From Bacteroidales bacterium (GTDB lineage: Bacteria > Bacteroidota > Bacteroidia > Bacteroidales > UBA12077), in assembly GCA_030668615.1 (NCBI GenBank), contig DAOUTQ010000005.1, forward strand, positions 1 to 42,787: a stretch of 42,787 bases of DNA, written 5' to 3'. Made by a program: the position numbers and the translations under genes. The notes under the pieces are model-generated. The model did no database searches, was not told where the DNA came from, and worked only from the letters and a program-made list of their open reading frames with translations. Below, piece by piece: positions 8,677 to 18,757 of the stretch (positions are counted from its first letter, which is position 1; the number at the start of each line of letters is the position of its first letter).

Positions 8677-9963
8677 ATGAGAAAGTTTTTAATTTTATTT
8701 TTGTTAGCATTATATAGCTTAAATGGATTAACACAATCAAAAGTTAATGAGCTAAACTTACTTATTATTAATAATAAATACACGGAGGCTTTACGGTTAA
8801 GTGAAGAATTAATCAATAAATATCCTGATAATGCTCAATATTACTACCAGCAATCTATAGTATTTAAATTATTATATAAATTTCCACAAGCAATTAGTTC
8901 AATTAAAAAAGCCGTAGACTTAGATTCTACTAATTGTGATTATTTAGCTGAATATGGAACTTTGCTTTCAAAAAAAGGAAATGACAAGGAAGCTGTAAAA
9001 ATATTTAAACAGGTATTAATAGCTGATTCTTTAAATATATATTCTGGAATATGGTTAAGTAACTATTATTTAAAAGAAAAGGAGTATGAGAAAGCAGAAA
9101 GAATACTTTTTAACTTATATTCAAATGATACAACAAATGGATATTTTGCAAGAAATTTAGGACTCTGTAGTATAAAACTAAAGGATAAAAGGGAAGCAAT
9201 TAAATGGTTGAAAAAAGCGATACAATTAGATAGTACTGATATTAAATCATACGAGTATATTTCTCGGGTTTACACAGCAATAGAAGAATTTGATTTAGCA
9301 ATAGAATATTTAAATAAGGCTTTACAAATTGAATCCAGTAAAGAATTATATGTTCAAATTGGTGATATTCATGTAATGAGAAATCATAACTTTAGAGCAA
9401 TACCCGCATATTTAGAGGCTTATAGTTTAGATTCCAATGATGAATTTCTTGCCAAAAGTATTGGTGTAAGTTATTATAGAATAAAAAAATTCGAAAAAGC
9501 AAAACAGTATTTAGATATTGCAAATTCTGAATTAGTTGATTTGCAAATATTTCAGCATCTCGGCTTTATACATTCAGAAATGGGGCATATAGATTCAAGT
9601 ACATATTTTTATAAGGAAGCCCTTACATTATTGAAAACTGATAATCACAGTATTTTTTCAATTAAAGAAAGTATTGCTAAAAATTATTATGCTTTAAATG
9701 ATTTTGATAGAGCAATAGAACTATATAGAGAAGCACTGGAATTAGATCTTAACGATGAGTACTATACAATATATGAAAAGAATAAAGTAATTATTGATAT
9801 TGCAGCTATATATCAGGATAAATTAGATGATAAATTAAAAGCTATTGAATACTATGAAAAGGTTATTGAGCCTGAGATTGCAATTAACAAAAGTTATTAT
9901 ACATACGCTCAGCAACAAATAACAAAGCTTAAAGAAGAATTGTTTTTTGAGGGTAAATATTAA
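8677..9963 (+). CDS. exported tetratricopeptide repeat protein
   Basis: Signal peptide plus many TPR units (e.g. AIKWLKKAIQLDSTDIKSYEYISRVYTAIEEFDLAIEYLNKALQI). Confidence 0.9.
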   Translation: MRKFLILFLLALYSLNGLTQSKVNELNLLIINNKYTEALRLSEELINKYPDNAQYYYQQSIVFKLLYKFPQAISSIKKAVDLDSTNCDYLAEYGTLLSKKGNDKEAVKIFKQVLIADSLNIYSGIWLSNYYLKEKEYEKAERILFNLYSNDTTNGYFARNLGLCSIKLKDKREAIKWLKKAIQLDSTDIKSYEYISRVYTAIEEFDLAIEYLNKALQIESSKELYVQIGDIHVMRNHNFRAIPAYLEAYSLDSNDEFLAKSIGVSYYRIKKFEKAKQYLDIANSELVDLQIFQHLGFIHSEMGHIDSSTYFYKEALTLLKTDNHSIFSIKESIAKNYYALNDFDRAIELYREALELDLNDEYYTIYEKNKVIIDIAAIYQDKLDDKLKAIEYYEKVIEPEIAINKSYYTYAQQQITKLKEELFFEGKY

Positions 9964-10301
9964 TTAATAACCAATAATTCGTCAACTAAGCTTCCTTCTT
10001 CATTAAATATATGCGAGTATTTCCCTAATTCGTAATTTGAATTCTTAATAAAAATATCAAGAATTACCTCTATTGATAATTCCGGAGTTTTAAGACTTTC
10101 AATATAAATTACAACATTATCTAACTTTATTCCAAGATCATCAGCTAATGTGTTTACCGGAAATTCATGTTTTAATGTGTGGTCTCCTTTTTTAGAAAAG
10201 GTTTCATAAAGCATACTCTGAAGGCTTATTATAGTCTCATCGATTAACTCGGTTTTGCTTTTTTGAGCAAAAACCAAACTTTCAATTGCTGCACTTTCCA
10301 T
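9960..10301 (-). CDS. hypothetical protein
   Basis: 113-aa uninterrupted ORF, no recognised domain, convergent with the TPR gene. Confidence 0.55.
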   Translation of the reverse strand: MESAAIESLVFAQKSKTELIDETIISLQSMLYETFSKKGDHTLKHEFPVNTLADDLGIKLDNVVIYIESLKTPELSIEVILDIFIKNSNYELGKYSHIFNEEGSLVDELLVIN

Positions 10302-10411
10302 AGCTAAGTTTTTAGGGTAAAAAATATTTATAGTATTCTTGTGGAAGAGAGTAAAATAGAATGCCTAAGTAATACGTAAATTTACATGATTTATTATGCG
10401 ATGTCAAAAAA

Positions 10412-10437
10412 AAACCTGCTAAATATTTAGCAGGTTT
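10412..10437 (-). terminator. terminator-like palindrome downstream of the AOR gene
   Basis: AAACCTGCTAAATATTTAGCAGGTTT; on the minus strand it is followed by a T-run (plus strand aaaaaaaa). Confidence 0.8.
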
Positions 10438-10457
10438 AATTATGAAAAATAATTTTT

Positions 10458-12212
10458 CTAATTAATAAGGTTTTCTGCATATTGCAGTCCTCTATTTATA
10501 AACTCTTTTGTGATTTTTCCTGTAGGATCAACAGTTTCATAAATTCGTTCAGGAATTTCAAGTTTTTCTAAACGGAAACCTTCACGCATTTTAAATTTAT
10601 ATTTATTTAAATGAATTTGTTTTCCAATTTCGTGAAGTTGTTTTTCATCGTAATTAAAACCAAGTAGTTTAATAGATTCACTTACCAGATCTAAGCCGTA
10701 TATTCCACGCGCAAAGAAACACACAGCAATACTCGAAAGTATTTGTCTAATAGCCTCTTCATCCAAAAGTTTATCAACAACTTGTTCCGGACTCAAATCT
10801 ACTTTTACCAAGTCTTTTTGATCAACGGAATATCCTCCGTTATCCAGATGGCTATGTCGTGCACCAATTAAGAATCCGAGATAACCGGCTGGTCCAGTAT
10901 GATAACCCGGCATTTCGTTTTTACCGAATTGCATTGCAAATTCTTTTCCACCATATACTGAAGATGCGTAGCTTACTCCTCTGGAACAAGCTTTTAGGAA
11001 ATCTGTTGTAGGTTTCGAAATATATTTAACTAATTTGATATATCCTTCTGCATCGCCCCAACTTATGTTAATATTATTAATATCTTCTTTTGTAATTTTG
11101 TTTTTTTCTAACATTTCGGTTATCCAAGCAAGTACAACACCCATACTCATTGCATCAACACCAACTTGTTCAACAATATCAATTAATTTAAGTAAGGCTT
11201 TTGGTTCGGTAATTCCAACCATAGTTCCCAATGAATAAATCAATTCGAAATCATAACAAACAGGAGTAGTTTTATAAAAATAAGGATCGTCGTCATATGG
11301 TTCTCTAAGATATGCAAGATGGATACACGCAACCGGACAATGAGCACATGCTACACGGCGTGCTAAATGATGTTTTGCTATTTCTTCTCCGGTAACAGGT
11401 TCAATAGAATCCGTTGAACTCATTTGAAGGTTTTTTACAGGCAAGGCTCTTGCAGAATTTAATGATTTAATATTTATAGCAGTTCCAACATCATGATATT
11501 TCTTCATTAATGGCGATTCAGTTGCCATATTGTATATTTTATCATACATAGCCCGGTATGCCTTCTTGTTTGTTACTTCAATCATCTGTTTTCCCGAAAT
11601 AACTAACCCTTTAAGCATTTTGCTTCCAAAAATGGCACCTAATCCTAATCGCCCAAAATGACGGTAAGTTTCGGTTGTTACATTAGCAAAAGTTGACATG
11701 TTTTCACCCGCCAAACCTATTCTGAAAATAGCTCTTAAACCTTCGCCACCTTCTGTCTGACGCATTACTCTTGCTGCTATTGAGCCATCTTTCATTCCCC
11801 AAAGCGTGGTTGCGTTTTTAAATAAAACTTTACCATTACTAATTGATAAGTAAATTGGGAGTTCACTTTTGCCCTTTATTACAATTGCTCCATATCCAGC
11901 CATTCGAATAGCTATTGCACTTCTTCCTCCTGCATGACTTTCTCCTAAATCGCCAGTATGCGGAGATTTAAACATAGCACAAGTTTTCGATGCTAACGGA
12001 AAAGCTCCGGTTAACGGACCAACAGCAAATATTATAGGTGATTCGGGAGCAAAAGCATCAATCCCTTCAGGACATTCTTCTAATAATAGTTCTGTTGCTA
12101 CTCCGGTTCCTCCAAGGTATTTTTCAAAAAGATCTTTTCTGTCTTTTACAAAAGATTTCTTTTTTGTCAGATCAATATATAAAACCTTTGATAAAGTATC
12201 ATTCTCCATCAT
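10458..12212 (-). CDS. aldehyde:ferredoxin oxidoreductase family (tungsto-bispyranopterin) enzyme
   Basis: AOR family layout: LGGTGVATELL, GPLTGAFPLASKTCAMFKSPHTG, HFGRLGLGAIFGSKMLKGLVISG; cluster cysteines CAHCPVAC and AVCFFARGIYGLD. Confidence 0.92.
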   Translation of the reverse strand: MMENDTLSKVLYIDLTKKKSFVKDRKDLFEKYLGGTGVATELLLEECPEGIDAFAPESPIIFAVGPLTGAFPLASKTCAMFKSPHTGDLGESHAGGRSAIAIRMAGYGAIVIKGKSELPIYLSISNGKVLFKNATTLWGMKDGSIAARVMRQTEGGEGLRAIFRIGLAGENMSTFANVTTETYRHFGRLGLGAIFGSKMLKGLVISGKQMIEVTNKKAYRAMYDKIYNMATESPLMKKYHDVGTAINIKSLNSARALPVKNLQMSSTDSIEPVTGEEIAKHHLARRVACAHCPVACIHLAYLREPYDDDPYFYKTTPVCYDFELIYSLGTMVGITEPKALLKLIDIVEQVGVDAMSMGVVLAWITEMLEKNKITKEDINNINISWGDAEGYIKLVKYISKPTTDFLKACSRGVSYASSVYGGKEFAMQFGKNEMPGYHTGPAGYLGFLIGARHSHLDNGGYSVDQKDLVKVDLSPEQVVDKLLDEEAIRQILSSIAVCFFARGIYGLDLVSESIKLLGFNYDEKQLHEIGKQIHLNKYKFKMREGFRLEKLEIPERIYETVDPTGKITKEFINRGLQYAENLIN

Positions 12213-12621
12213 GACTAACTCCTTTCTTATCTTTAATTAATTCAAGTACTTCATAAGGGCAATATTCAACACAATAGCCACATTGCACACAAATTACAGG
12301 TTTGTCATCTTGTTCGTTCCAAAATACTGCATCAATAATACATGCATCTTTACAAAGGCCACATCCAATACATTTCGATGAGATTAATCGAACACCCCCA
12401 CCTTCTTTAGGAACAAGAGCTCCGGTTGGGCATACATTGGCACAAGGAGGATTTTCACAGGATCGACAAACTATTACAGTATAGCCACGAGATATTCCTC
12501 CAGCAGATTTAATGCCAATACAGGTATTTGATAATCCTGCATTTCCGCTTCTTCTTGAGCATGCAAACATACAGCTCTGACATCCAACACATCGCATTGC
12601 ATCTTTAACAGCAAGTTTCAT
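12199..12621 (-). CDS. polyferredoxin with four [4Fe-4S]-type cysteine clusters, AOR electron-transfer partner
   Basis: CVGCQSCMFAC, CRSCENPPCANVCP, CIGCGLCKDAC, CVQCGYCVEYCP. ATG at 12621 preferred over the track's TTG at 12627; overlaps the AOR gene by 14 nt. Confidence 0.93.
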   Translation of the reverse strand: MKLAVKDAMRCVGCQSCMFACSRRSGNAGLSNTCIGIKSAGGISRGYTVIVCRSCENPPCANVCPTGALVPKEGGGVRLISSKCIGCGLCKDACIIDAVFWNEQDDKPVICVQCGYCVEYCPYEVLELIKDKKGVSHDGE

Positions 12622-12833
12622 AAGCAATTATTTTTGAGTAGTAAAAACCAGAGTACTAAATAATAAATAAAAATCAGATAAATTGCTAAGGAAATCAAGG
12701 ATAAGTCAACAAAATTGAGCAAAAAAGAAGAATAAAATCCCTCAATGACTAAATATAGTAACATCTTATTTAATTATTGTTTTAATCTTATTCCTATATT
12801 TTGTAAATTTAACAGACTAAAAAATTGATTTTT

Positions 12834-13508
12834 ATGAAATTAAATTTAATTGAGAAATTTATTCTGCTATCATTAGATTCTAAAAAAGGGAAATTCCTGA
12901 TTGATGCCATGTCATTAAACTACGGTATTGCTGGTGCAATTCTTTTAGAACTTTCAGAAGAAAAGAAAATATCAATAATAAATAAGCGATTGACAATTTC
13001 AAATTTTAAATTAACTGGCGATAAAGTAATTGATGCTTCCATAAAGCTTATTAATGATTCAAAGAAAAAGAGAAAAATAAAATACTGGGTATATAAAATT
13101 GGGAATAAGTCGTCAGGCTTAAAAAAGATGATTTTAGATAATCTTAAAAATAAAAAAATTGTAAAGATCACATCTAAAAAATACTTTTTCAGATTAATAA
13201 CAATCTACAGATATCCCATTATTAATAATACTTATTTAGAAGAATTGAAGAAGGGAATAAAAGATATTGTATTAGAAAATAAAAAGACTGATCTAGCAGG
13301 ATTGCTATTATTGAGTTTAATGAATAGTTGTAAGTTAACCCGCGTGTTGTTTATGAATAAAAAAGAACATAACGCTGCAAGAAAACGAATAAAGGAGCTT
13401 ACAAAGGATGTTGAAATTTCAAATGAAGTTAGTCAAACCCTAAAAGAAATACAAGCTGCAGTTATAGTTGCAACTTCTTCGGCTGTTATTGGTTCAGCTT
13501 CAAGTTGA
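12834..13508 (+). CDS. GPP34 / GOLPH3 (Vps74)-like protein
   Basis: LIEKFILLSLDSKKGKFLIDAMSLNYGIAGAILLELSEEKKISI, WVYKIG...LKKMILDNLKNKKIV, DLAGLLLLSLMNSCKLTRVLF. ATG at 12834 preferred over TTG at 12825. Confidence 0.85.
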   Translation: MKLNLIEKFILLSLDSKKGKFLIDAMSLNYGIAGAILLELSEEKKISIINKRLTISNFKLTGDKVIDASIKLINDSKKKRKIKYWVYKIGNKSSGLKKMILDNLKNKKIVKITSKKYFFRLITIYRYPIINNTYLEELKKGIKDIVLENKKTDLAGLLLLSLMNSCKLTRVLFMNKKEHNAARKRIKELTKDVEISNEVSQTLKEIQAAVIVATSSAVIGSASS

Positions 13509-13555
13509 TTGTAATATTCAATATCAGATTTTATTAGAAAAGCACCAAGTATCTT

Positions 13556-14740
13556 TTAAGCTTTAACTTTTAAATGTCTCAGTTGCATTACTAATGTAAA
13601 TCCGGCTAAAACAAAGAAAATTACACCTGTCAATAATATTGCAGATTGTAGACTAACTTTATCTGTTTGCCATCCTATAAAAGGGCCTATTATGGCAAAG
13701 AAAATTCTAATAACAAAGTTTCGTACCGATAATACTGTTGCTCTTACATCGGAATCACAAAGTTGATTTATATAATCCTTTAATATCGGAGTAGCAAATC
13801 CTCTGAATACATAAAATATAAACAGAATTAATAAACCCCAATAACCTATAATCTGACTTAATGCTATAAAACCTAAAGGAATAATTATAGAAATCAGAAT
13901 TAGTGAGTTTGGTTTCTTAAATTTAGATTCGATTTTATATGCGTAAAGAGCTACAGCTCCAACAGTAATATTTAAAACGGGCCATATAATACCAAAATAA
14001 AACAAAGGTATTTCAATTAACAATAAGTATTTCTGCACAACCAATGTAGCCATTGTTAATGTGGCAGCTCCAATAATGGAGGAATGAAGAATATTCCAAC
14101 GTAACTCTTTATTAATATAAAGAGAATCTTTCACAATTCTAAGAATATACTTAAATCCAAAATTTAAGGCTATTATTTTTCGTTTAGGTTCATATAATGA
14201 TAATGCAGCTGGTATTGCAATAAATGCTACGCCAGTTTGAACAATATATGGAAAACGCAAACTTATACCCACAAGAACACCTCCAGCAATTCCAGCAAGA
14301 GTTTCCGATAAATTCCCTAGTGATATTATTCGTCCTTCATATTTTGTGTATTCATCCTTTCTTCCAAGGTCATCTAAGGTATCGTATAACATTGCTGAAT
14401 CTGCTCCAGAAATTAAACTTTGACCAAATCCTAAAATAATTTCAGCAATTATAAATCCAATTAGTCCGTATGAAATACTATATGTAAAGAATCCAATGAA
14501 TCCTAAAATAGAACCAATAATTAAAGTTTTTTTTCTTCCCAATACATCTGCTAAATAACCCGATGGGATTTCTAAAACAACAATAGAAATTGAATAAATA
14601 GCTTTAAGAATTGCAATCTGACCAAATGTTAAACCATTATCTTGATAAAAAGGAATCATAAATGGCATGAATAGCATAAACCACTTTGCTATTTTTATTA
14701 GATAAAGCTTAAGTATATTTGATTTTAGAGATTTATTCAT
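13556..14740 (-). CDS. MFS transporter
   Basis: 12-TM-like protein with MFS motif 'GYLADVLGRKKTLIIGSILGFIGF'. Confidence 0.9.
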   Translation of the reverse strand: MNKSLKSNILKLYLIKIAKWFMLFMPFMIPFYQDNGLTFGQIAILKAIYSISIVVLEIPSGYLADVLGRKKTLIIGSILGFIGFFTYSISYGLIGFIIAEIILGFGQSLISGADSAMLYDTLDDLGRKDEYTKYEGRIISLGNLSETLAGIAGGVLVGISLRFPYIVQTGVAFIAIPAALSLYEPKRKIIALNFGFKYILRIVKDSLYINKELRWNILHSSIIGAATLTMATLVVQKYLLLIEIPLFYFGIIWPVLNITVGAVALYAYKIESKFKKPNSLILISIIIPLGFIALSQIIGYWGLLILFIFYVFRGFATPILKDYINQLCDSDVRATVLSVRNFVIRIFFAIIGPFIGWQTDKVSLQSAILLTGVIFFVLAGFTLVMQLRHLKVKA

Positions 14741-14902
14741 AGTTGTAAATAATGGCGCAAAGATAAATTAGAAATCAATAGAAATAAAGAAAAAATACTG
14801 CTTTAAGTCTTCTACGAGTTATTGATTTTATTTTTTATTTAAATAATTTGATTTTTATGTTTAAAAGTATGAAAGAAATGTATCCAAATATTTTAAATAT
14901 TG

Positions 14903-14910
14903 TAAATTTG
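14903..14910 (+). promoter_or_regulatory. Bacteroidota-type -7 box for the hydro-lyase gene pair
   Basis: TAAATTTG, 30 nt upstream of the ATG at 14941. Confidence 0.45.
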
Positions 14911-14940
14911 TTACTTTAATTCATATAAAACACTTTAACT

Positions 14941-16749
14941 ATGGGAATGACACTAATCGAAAAAATTATCGCGAATCACTCAAATCAGGATACCGTAAAA
15001 CCTGATGATATTGTGGATATTAGGATTGACGCAAGAGCAGCCCGTGATTTTGGCGGAGCAAATGTGGTAAAAAATATTATCGATAATAATTTAAATATAG
15101 ATGATACCTCAAAAACATTTTTCACATTCGATTGTAACCCAACAGGCTCGGATCAGAAATATGCTGTTAATCAACAAATTTGCAGAGATTTTGCTCGCGA
15201 ACGTGGAATTAAAGTTTACGATTTAGAAAACGGTATTGGAACACATATTCTAATTCATGACGGACTGGTATATTCAGGTGCTACATCGGTTACAACAGAT
15301 TCTCACGCTAATATTTTAGGTGCTGTTGGTGCATTTGGCCAGGGAATGGGTGATAAGGATATTGCTGCATCATGGAGTAATGGTAAAGTTTGGTTTAAAG
15401 TACCAAAATCTGTTAAATTAAATATTAACGGAAAGCGTCCAAATGGTTTATCAGCAAAAGATATTGTTCTTAACTTACTGAACAAATTTGGTGCAAATAC
15501 TTTATTAAGTTATTCTATCGAAATTTATGGAGAAGATATCGATAAATTATCTCTCGACGAAAGAATTACAATTTCTTCTATGGCTACAGAAATGGGAGCA
15601 ATTATTATCTTATTTACACCAAACGAAGAAATTCTTAAATACAGTGAAGAACGTTCAGGTAAAAAAATAGATCTTGTTAAAGCAGATTCAAATGCTAATT
15701 ATGATCAGGTAATCGATCTTAATTTTGAAGATTTTGTTTCGCGGGTTTCTCGCCCAGGGAAACCTCATGATGCTGTTGATGTAAATATTGTTAAGAAAGT
15801 AAAAATTGATTCTGGTTTTATAGGTAGCTGTACAAATGGTCGATACGAAGACATGAAAGCTACAGCAGATGTATTAAAAGGAAATAAAATTGCTCCGGGT
15901 GTTGTTCTTAAAATAGTTCCTTCAACAAACGAAGTTTGGGAGCAATGTTTAGATAATGGCTTGATTAAAATTTTTAAAGATGCAGGTGCTCTTGTTTCTA
16001 ATGCTGGATGTGCTGGATGTGCAGCTGGTCAGGTAGGGCAGAATGGAAAAGGAGAAATAACAATAAGTACAGGAAACAGAAACTTTCCCGGGAAACAAGG
16101 TAAAGGTGAAGTGTATTTAGCATCACCGGCTGTTGTTGCAGCATCGTCTGTAGCTGGTTATATTACTACTCCAGATGATATTCCTGATGAACCTGCTACT
16201 TTCGATAATTTATTAAAACCTCAAACGAAATCAGGAAAAAAGGAAAAAGAAACAAGTAATGATAATCCTAAATTCCTGGAAGGCAGAGTGTGGTATATTA
16301 AAGAAGATGATATAGATACGGATATGATTTTTCACAACCGATATTTATCAATTACAGATATTAACGAAATGGGACAATATACTTTCGATAATCTTAAAGG
16401 TTACGAAGATTTTGCTAAACAAGCAAAACCAGGCGATATTGTTGTTGTACAAAAGAATTTTGGTAGTGGAAGTTCTCGTCAACAAGCTGTTGATTGCTTT
16501 AAAGCATTAGGTGTTCAGGCTATAGTTGCTGAATCTTTTGGTGCTATTTATGAAAGAAATGCTATAAACGCTGCATTCCCAATAGTAAGATACAATTCTC
16601 TTAATGATATCGATCTTGAAGATAAAGATACAATCAAAATAAATCTGGAAACTGGAGAAATTATAAATACTAAAAATAACAAAACAATTAATGCAGAACC
16701 TTTCTCTGATGTTCAAATGGAAATATATCAGAATGGAGGATTGTTTTAG
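14941..16749 (+). CDS. aconitase-family hydro-lyase, fused large (LeuC-like) and small (LeuD-like) subunits
   Basis: VTTDSHANILGAVGAFGQGMGD, GSCTNGRYEDMKA, NAGCAGCAAGQ (Fe-S ligands), C-terminal swivel domain DDIDTDMIFHNRYL...KNFGSGSSRQQAVDCFKALG. Confidence 0.9.
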   Translation: MGMTLIEKIIANHSNQDTVKPDDIVDIRIDARAARDFGGANVVKNIIDNNLNIDDTSKTFFTFDCNPTGSDQKYAVNQQICRDFARERGIKVYDLENGIGTHILIHDGLVYSGATSVTTDSHANILGAVGAFGQGMGDKDIAASWSNGKVWFKVPKSVKLNINGKRPNGLSAKDIVLNLLNKFGANTLLSYSIEIYGEDIDKLSLDERITISSMATEMGAIIILFTPNEEILKYSEERSGKKIDLVKADSNANYDQVIDLNFEDFVSRVSRPGKPHDAVDVNIVKKVKIDSGFIGSCTNGRYEDMKATADVLKGNKIAPGVVLKIVPSTNEVWEQCLDNGLIKIFKDAGALVSNAGCAGCAAGQVGQNGKGEITISTGNRNFPGKQGKGEVYLASPAVVAASSVAGYITTPDDIPDEPATFDNLLKPQTKSGKKEKETSNDNPKFLEGRVWYIKEDDIDTDMIFHNRYLSITDINEMGQYTFDNLKGYEDFAKQAKPGDIVVVQKNFGSGSSRQQAVDCFKALGVQAIVAESFGAIYERNAINAAFPIVRYNSLNDIDLEDKDTIKINLETGEIINTKNNKTINAEPFSDVQMEIYQNGGLF

Positions 16750-16858
16750 CTTGTTTAATTAAGAATTTTAAATTAATAATTCTGAATTCAGAATACTGTA
16801 TTCTTATTAATAAGAATTGTTGTTCTAAAGTTTAAATCGAAATCAAAAAAAGTAAAAT

Positions 16859-18640
16859 ATGAGCCCAAAAACTTTTGTAGAAAAAATATTTGATGCTGAT
16901 TGTGGAAGCATAGTATTTAAGAAACCTGATATAGTATTAACGCATGATAATACAGCAAGTATAAAAAAGACATTTGAGAAAATGGGTGGAGGTAAAGTAG
17001 CTGATCCTAATCAATTATTAATTGTTTTAGATCATAATGCGCCGCCAACAAACGCAAAATTAGCAACTCAGTACCAGGAAGTTCGTGATATAGTAAAAGA
17101 ACAAGGTATTGATAAATTTTATGATGCAGGTAAAGGTATTTGTCACCAAATAATGTCGTATCATGCCGAACCAGGAATGGTAATAGTAGGTAGTGACAGT
17201 CATACATGTACAGCAGGAGCATTTAATGCAATGGCTGCAGGAATTGATAGGACTGAAGCAGCAGGTTTATGGAAACGAGGCGACACATGGTTTCGTGTTC
17301 CTGAAACAATGAAAGTTACTTTAAAAGGTAAATTAAATCCGGGAGTTTATGCCAAAGATATTTCTTTATGGATTATTGGTATGATAAATTCAGATGGAGC
17401 TGATTATATGTCAATTGAGTATCATGGCGAAGGAGTAAAGACCTTAACAATTTCTCAACGAATGACATTAGCTAATTTAGCATCAGAAATGGGAGCTAAG
17501 AACGCAGTATTTCCTGCTGATGAAGTTTTAGCTGAGTTTTATGGTAAAGATTCAGTTGAAGGTGTTTGGGCTGACGAAGGAGCTAAATATGCAAAAGAAA
17601 TAGAAATTGATTTAAACGATATTTATCCTTTGGTTGCTGCACCACATCATGTTGATAACGTAAAAGCAGTTTCTGAAGTACAAGGTACTAAGCTACATCA
17701 AGGTGTTATTGGAACTTGTACAAACGGTCGTTTAGAAGATATGCGTATTGCTGCAGAAGTTTTAGATGGTCAGAAAATCGCTGAAGGTTTTCAGTTATTA
17801 GTAATACCTGCTTCACAAAAGATCTATTTACAGATGATAGAAGAAGGTCTAATAACTAAATTAATTAATGCAGGTGCAACGGTTTTAAGTTCATCGTGCG
17901 GACCATGTTTAGGTACAGGGCAGGGAATACCAGCTGATGGTTTTACAGTAATTTCTACGGCTAATAGAAACTTTAAAGGCCGTATGGGAAATAAAGAATC
18001 TGAAATTTATTTAGCTTCTCCAGCAACAGTTGCTTATAGTGCAATTAAGGGTGAAATTGCAGATCCTAGGGGTGAAAAACATAATGATAAGTTCCCTTAT
18101 AAGAAAGAGTCAACATCAACTGTAGAAATTGCCGCTGACGATAATCGAAAATTAGGAGATATCTGGAATTATGTTGATGCAGATAATATAAATACCGATC
18201 AAATGTTTGCAGGAAACCTAACATATAATGTTTTGAGTTCAGATGCTGAAGCTATTATGCCACATTTATTCGCAGGGTTTGATGAAAATTTCCCAAAAAG
18301 TGTAACTGCTGGTGATATCGTTATTGCTGGAGAAAACTTTGGGTGTGGTAGTTCACGAGAGCATCCTGCAGTAGGCTTAGCACATGCCGGAGTTAAAGCT
18401 GTAATTGTTAAATCATCAAATAGAATTTTTTATAGATCATGTATAAATCAAGGATTAGCTTTAATTGTAAATCCTGAAATAGTAGATACATATAAACCTG
18501 GCGATAAGGTAAACATTGATTTCAATAATGGTGTAGTTAAAGTAGGAGATAAAGAAATTAAATTTGCTCCACTTCCTGAAAAACTGATGGAAATTATTGA
18601 AAAGAAAGGTTTAGTAAACTGGATGAAATCTGAAGGATAG
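16859..18640 (+). CDS. aconitase-family hydro-lyase, fused large and small subunits (second paralogue)
   Basis: VGSDSHTCTAGAFNAMAAGIDRTEAA, GTCTNGRLEDMR, SSSCGPCLGTGQG, swivel domain DADNINTDQMFAGNLTY...ENFGCGSSREHPAVGLAHAGV. Confidence 0.92.
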   Translation: MSPKTFVEKIFDADCGSIVFKKPDIVLTHDNTASIKKTFEKMGGGKVADPNQLLIVLDHNAPPTNAKLATQYQEVRDIVKEQGIDKFYDAGKGICHQIMSYHAEPGMVIVGSDSHTCTAGAFNAMAAGIDRTEAAGLWKRGDTWFRVPETMKVTLKGKLNPGVYAKDISLWIIGMINSDGADYMSIEYHGEGVKTLTISQRMTLANLASEMGAKNAVFPADEVLAEFYGKDSVEGVWADEGAKYAKEIEIDLNDIYPLVAAPHHVDNVKAVSEVQGTKLHQGVIGTCTNGRLEDMRIAAEVLDGQKIAEGFQLLVIPASQKIYLQMIEEGLITKLINAGATVLSSSCGPCLGTGQGIPADGFTVISTANRNFKGRMGNKESEIYLASPATVAYSAIKGEIADPRGEKHNDKFPYKKESTSTVEIAADDNRKLGDIWNYVDADNINTDQMFAGNLTYNVLSSDAEAIMPHLFAGFDENFPKSVTAGDIVIAGENFGCGSSREHPAVGLAHAGVKAVIVKSSNRIFYRSCINQGLALIVNPEIVDTYKPGDKVNIDFNNGVVKVGDKEIKFAPLPEKLMEIIEKKGLVNWMKSEG

Positions 18641-18667
18641 TTTTTTATTATTGATAATTTTAAACAG

Positions 18668-18700
18668 AAAGTCATACTGAACGTGTCGAAGTATGACTTT
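18668..18700. repeat. REP-like intergenic palindrome AAAGTCATACTGAACGTGTCGAAGTATGACTTT
   Basis: 10-bp perfect stem with 13-nt loop TGAACGTGTCGAA, followed by TTTTCTT; may also act as the hydro-lyase terminator. Confidence 0.7.
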
Positions 18701-18757
18701 TCTTATGTAAAATCTTTAAAAAACTGGTTATAAATTTTCTGATTAAAGATATTTTTA

